This document shows positions 62,018 through 64,000 of a DNA stretch of 64,000 bases, one piece after another (the first letter of the stretch is position 1; each line of letters opens with the position of its first letter). The notes beneath the pieces are model-generated. The model did not search any database, was not told the DNA's origin, and worked only from the letters and a program-made list of their open reading frames with translations. Source of the DNA: DATAPD01 sp036265385 (lineage in GTDB: Bacteria > Acidobacteriota > Terriglobia > Terriglobales > Acidobacteriaceae); NCBI GenBank assembly GCA_036265385.1, contig DATAPD010000048.1:124001-188000 (forward strand), in the 5' to 3' direction. A program made the translations under genes and the position numbers.

Positions 62018-63115
62018 TTAATAATTTGGTAATTGTTGCGTCATGCAATGCATCGCGCCGAATCCCCAGATCAGATCGCCGGAGTAAATCGGGATAATCT
62101 CGCGGGAAGGGAAGAGTTCGGCCAGCATGTTCAGCGCGAGCCTGTCATTCGGATCGTTAAACACCGGAACCAGCACGCATCCGTTCGCGATATAGAAATT
62201 GCCATAACTCGCCGGTAAACGTCGTCCTTCAAAATGGACTGGGCCCGGCATTTGCAGCTCGACAATCTTGAATATCCGGCCATTCTGGTCGGTGGCGGCG
62301 CGCAGTCTCCGGAGGTTCTCCGCTAGCATAGCGTGGTTCGCGTCATTTGGATTGCGCTCCACCATGGTCACAATCGTGTCCGCCGCGACAAAGCGAGTAA
62401 TGTCATCCACGTGTCCATGAGTATCGTCGCCTACAATCCCGTTTCCCAGCCAGATCACCTTCTGTACGCCAAGATAGTCGCCGAATACATTTTCATAATC
62501 AGCGCGCTGCATCTTCGGATTCCGTTGTTGTGTCGTGGATAAGATGCATTCTTCCGTGGTGATCAAAGTTCCACGCCCGTTCACATCAATCGATCCGCCC
62601 TCCAGCACAACGCGTTCGCTGTTGAACATCGCGCGAACCTCTTCTGCTCGGGACGCCTTCGCCATCTTCGATCCAATTTTTTCATCGAGCGAATAATTCG
62701 GATACTTCGCCCATGCCGTAAACTTCCACTTCACTCCGATACGATCGTGTGGCGCGGGCGCCCCCGCCCGCGTTCGAGGCGGTCCTGCATTTCTATCCCT
62801 AACCACGAACGTGCATCCAGAATCGCGTGTCCACACACGATTTGTCTGCCAGCGATGGAACCGCACATGCTCGTTGAGTGCAGATGCCCGGTCCAAGACC
62901 CGTTTCGCGCGCGACTCAGCCGTCGCATCGTTCACGATCAAGTCCACAAATTCATGCCGCGTCAGATTACGAATGATTTCCGCATACACCCATGGGATCG
63001 GTTCAAACTTCCCCGGCCAGTCACCGCGAAAATGCGGCCACGCCAGCCAGGTGGACTCATGCGGCTCCCACTCCGCAGGCATGCGATACCCGCGCGTACT
63101 CGGCGTGGTACTCAT
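62018..63115 (-). CDS. agmatine deiminase / peptidyl-arginine deiminase family
   Basis: Guanidino-group hydrolase: YRMPAEWEPHESTWLAWPHF, TNRVWTRDSGCTFVVRD, a WLGNGIVGDDTHGHVDDITRFV catalytic His/Asp segment and GAMHCMTQQLP with the nucleophilic Cys. It would convert agmatine to N-carbamoylputrescine. Codons for about 20 residues (RNAGPPRTRAGAPAPHDR) interrupt the alignment between FVVRD and IGVKWKFTAW and coincide with a GC-rich palindrome at 62753-62772. The frame continues upstream to 63289 (GTG 63253 also possible), with a low-complexity extension. The insertion is in frame and the motifs remain, so activity may be kept. Confidence 0.85.
   Translation of the reverse strand: MSTTPSTRGYRMPAEWEPHESTWLAWPHFRGDWPGKFEPIPWVYAEIIRNLTRHEFVDLIVNDATAESRAKRVLDRASALNEHVRFHRWQTNRVWTRDSGCTFVVRDRNAGPPRTRAGAPAPHDRIGVKWKFTAWAKYPNYSLDEKIGSKMAKASRAEEVRAMFNSERVVLEGGSIDVNGRGTLITTEECILSTTQQRNPKMQRADYENVFGDYLGVQKVIWLGNGIVGDDTHGHVDDITRFVAADTIVTMVERNPNDANHAMLAENLRRLRAATDQNGRIFKIVELQMPGPVHFEGRRLPASYGNFYIANGCVLVPVFNDPNDRLALNMLAELFPSREIIPIYSGDLIWGFGAMHCMTQQLPNY
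62753..62772. repeat. REP-like palindrome inserted in the deiminase gene
   Basis: cgcgggcg-cccc-cgcccgcg is a perfect 8-bp stem with a four-base loop. It falls exactly in the non-homologous segment of the agmatine deiminase and is in frame. Local G+C is far above the surrounding gene. A related hairpin style is at 7984-8003. Confidence 0.75.
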
Positions 63116-63320
63116 GGCTTCGAAATCGTCCTTCACCTTTTCGGACTCCGATGAGGATTCTGACGTCAGCCGCGCAGACTCGCCATCAGTCCTTGCTGCT
63201 TTCGGCTTGGATTTTACGGGTGAATTGGCAGATTTTGGTTTACGCGGAATCACGCCCGAACCATAACAAGAACTTGCCCACCACAACAAGTTCTCGCTTT
63301 TTTGAGAACTGAGAACGGCT

Positions 63321-64000
63321 CTACTTCGTTGCCGACTGCCGTTCCGGCGGAGTCATCTGTTGCCAGATCGACTGAAGGTTCTGAGATGCCGTCGTATTCT
63401 CCGGATCCGTCCTCAACACCAATGCAAAATACCGATAAGCTGTCGGAAGGTCGCGTGACACACAATGTCCCGTGGCATACATCGAGCCCAGCGTACTCCG
63501 TGCACGCACATTGGATTTATCTGCAGCCGACTTCAGCAGCGATACCGCCTTGTCGCAATCTTTCGCCACTCCACGTCCGTATAGATACGCTTCTGCCTGT
63601 TTCACAGGATCCACCGGTGTCGCAGGCTTCGGCTTCGGAGCAGGTTTCGCCACTGGTCTCACCGGCTCCGCGCGAACTGGCTCACGACGTGTCGGCGACG
63701 AATCTTCTGCCGATCTATCACTCGACTCGCTCGTCTCTGGAGTTGAGGTCGATTCCGGTGTGCTCTCCGGTGTCGCCGCAGCATTTGCAGATTGCGCTTC
63801 GCTACTGGGTACCGCTACCGGCGGAGTGTCTACTTGCGGCGTGGGTGTCGTCACCGGTGTAGCTTGAGGTTGTTGAACGGAAGTTTGGGGAGTGGGTGAG
63901 GGCTGATGGTCCGGTGTCGGATTCGTTCCGACCTCGGCCACCTGATTAGTTGCTGCTGGTGCTGGTCTAAATTGCCGCCACGCAAACAAAGCCGCTGCAG
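63321..64000 (-). CDS. Sel1-like repeat protein with proline-rich linker (partial)
   Basis: The window cuts the gene: upstream of the first possible start (TTG 63989) the frame stays open to the end with AALFAWRQ, so a membrane or signal segment lies beyond. Seen: a 110-residue P/T/S/E linker, an Ala/Pro/Lys hinge, then one or two Sel1-type helical hairpins (AEAYLYGRGVAKDCDKAVSLLKSAADKSNVRARSTLGSMYATGHCVSRDLPTAYRYF). Such periplasmic Sel1/TPR-like proteins mediate protein contacts. Confidence 0.7.
   Translation of the reverse strand, partial: AAALFAWRQFRPAPAATNQVAEVGTNPTPDHQPSPTPQTSVQQPQATPVTTPTPQVDTPPVAVPSSEAQSANAAATPESTPESTSTPETSESSDRSAEDSSPTRREPVRAEPVRPVAKPAPKPKPATPVDPVKQAEAYLYGRGVAKDCDKAVSLLKSAADKSNVRARSTLGSMYATGHCVSRDLPTAYRYFALVLRTDPENTTASQNLQSIWQQMTPPERQSATK

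Overview
The window looks like chromosomal DNA of an acidobacterium (Acidobacteriota, probably class Terriglobia). The signs are a GloVer-type beta-propeller gene, a DUF1844 gene overlapping a PhnP-like hydrolase, secreted VCBS/Ig-repeat proteins, a BamA/TamB pair (so a diderm envelope), CgeB-type glycosyltransferases beside a B12-binding radical SAM gene, and intergenic copies of a gtcatcctgagcg-type repeat. This rests on gene content and sequence memory; no search was run. I see no phage, insertion sequence or CRISPR array.

Region 1 (1-23.1 kb) is mostly housekeeping: a DMT exporter, a LeuB-like dehydrogenase, YgfZ, DUF1844 plus MBL hydrolase, RibF, a frameshifted GloVer gene, an MFS transporter, a secreted subtilase with a clear terminator, a YihY membrane protein and a large bamA-like/tamB operon. 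A small stress or redox group follows: a single-domain response regulator, a PRC-barrel protein, an acidic peptide, a cytochrome c with a proline-rich leader, a small membrane protein and an MBL hydrolase.

Region 2 (23.1-51.2 kb) is a carbohydrate island. It holds a transketolase, two HAD phosphatases, a phosphoribosyltransferase/kinase-like fusion and a tightly overlapped minus-strand operon (37.9 to 28.1 kb). That operon runs methyltransferase, circularly permuted glycosidase-like barrel, dTDP-rhamnose 4-epimerase-like enzyme, second sugar epimerase, B12/radical SAM enzyme, GT4 and three CgeB-like transferases. Around it lie a UDP-glucose dehydrogenase, an ABC exporter, a GT4-acetyltransferase fusion, a nucleotidyltransferase, a fourth CgeB protein, an S/R-rich basic protein, another GT4 and a glycogen-debranching-type enzyme. 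Together they could supply sugar nucleotides, assemble a modified glycan and export it.

Region 3 (51.2-64 kb) opens with a likely sortase system: a Ser/Thr/Ala-rich secreted protein ending in LPATS, a hydrophobic stretch and RR, followed 38 bp later by a class D-like sortase. A second secreted protein 1.7 kb downstream carries the same GC...TC domain without the sorting tail. Then come a nucleotidyltransferase-fold protein, a phosphoesterase, a Bax-inhibitor-like protein, a GH39-like glycosidase, tRNA-Ser(CGA), TadA, a lone NuoI, a VCBS/Ig-repeat protein, an agmatine deiminase interrupted in frame by a GC-rich palindrome, and a partial Sel1-repeat protein running off the end.
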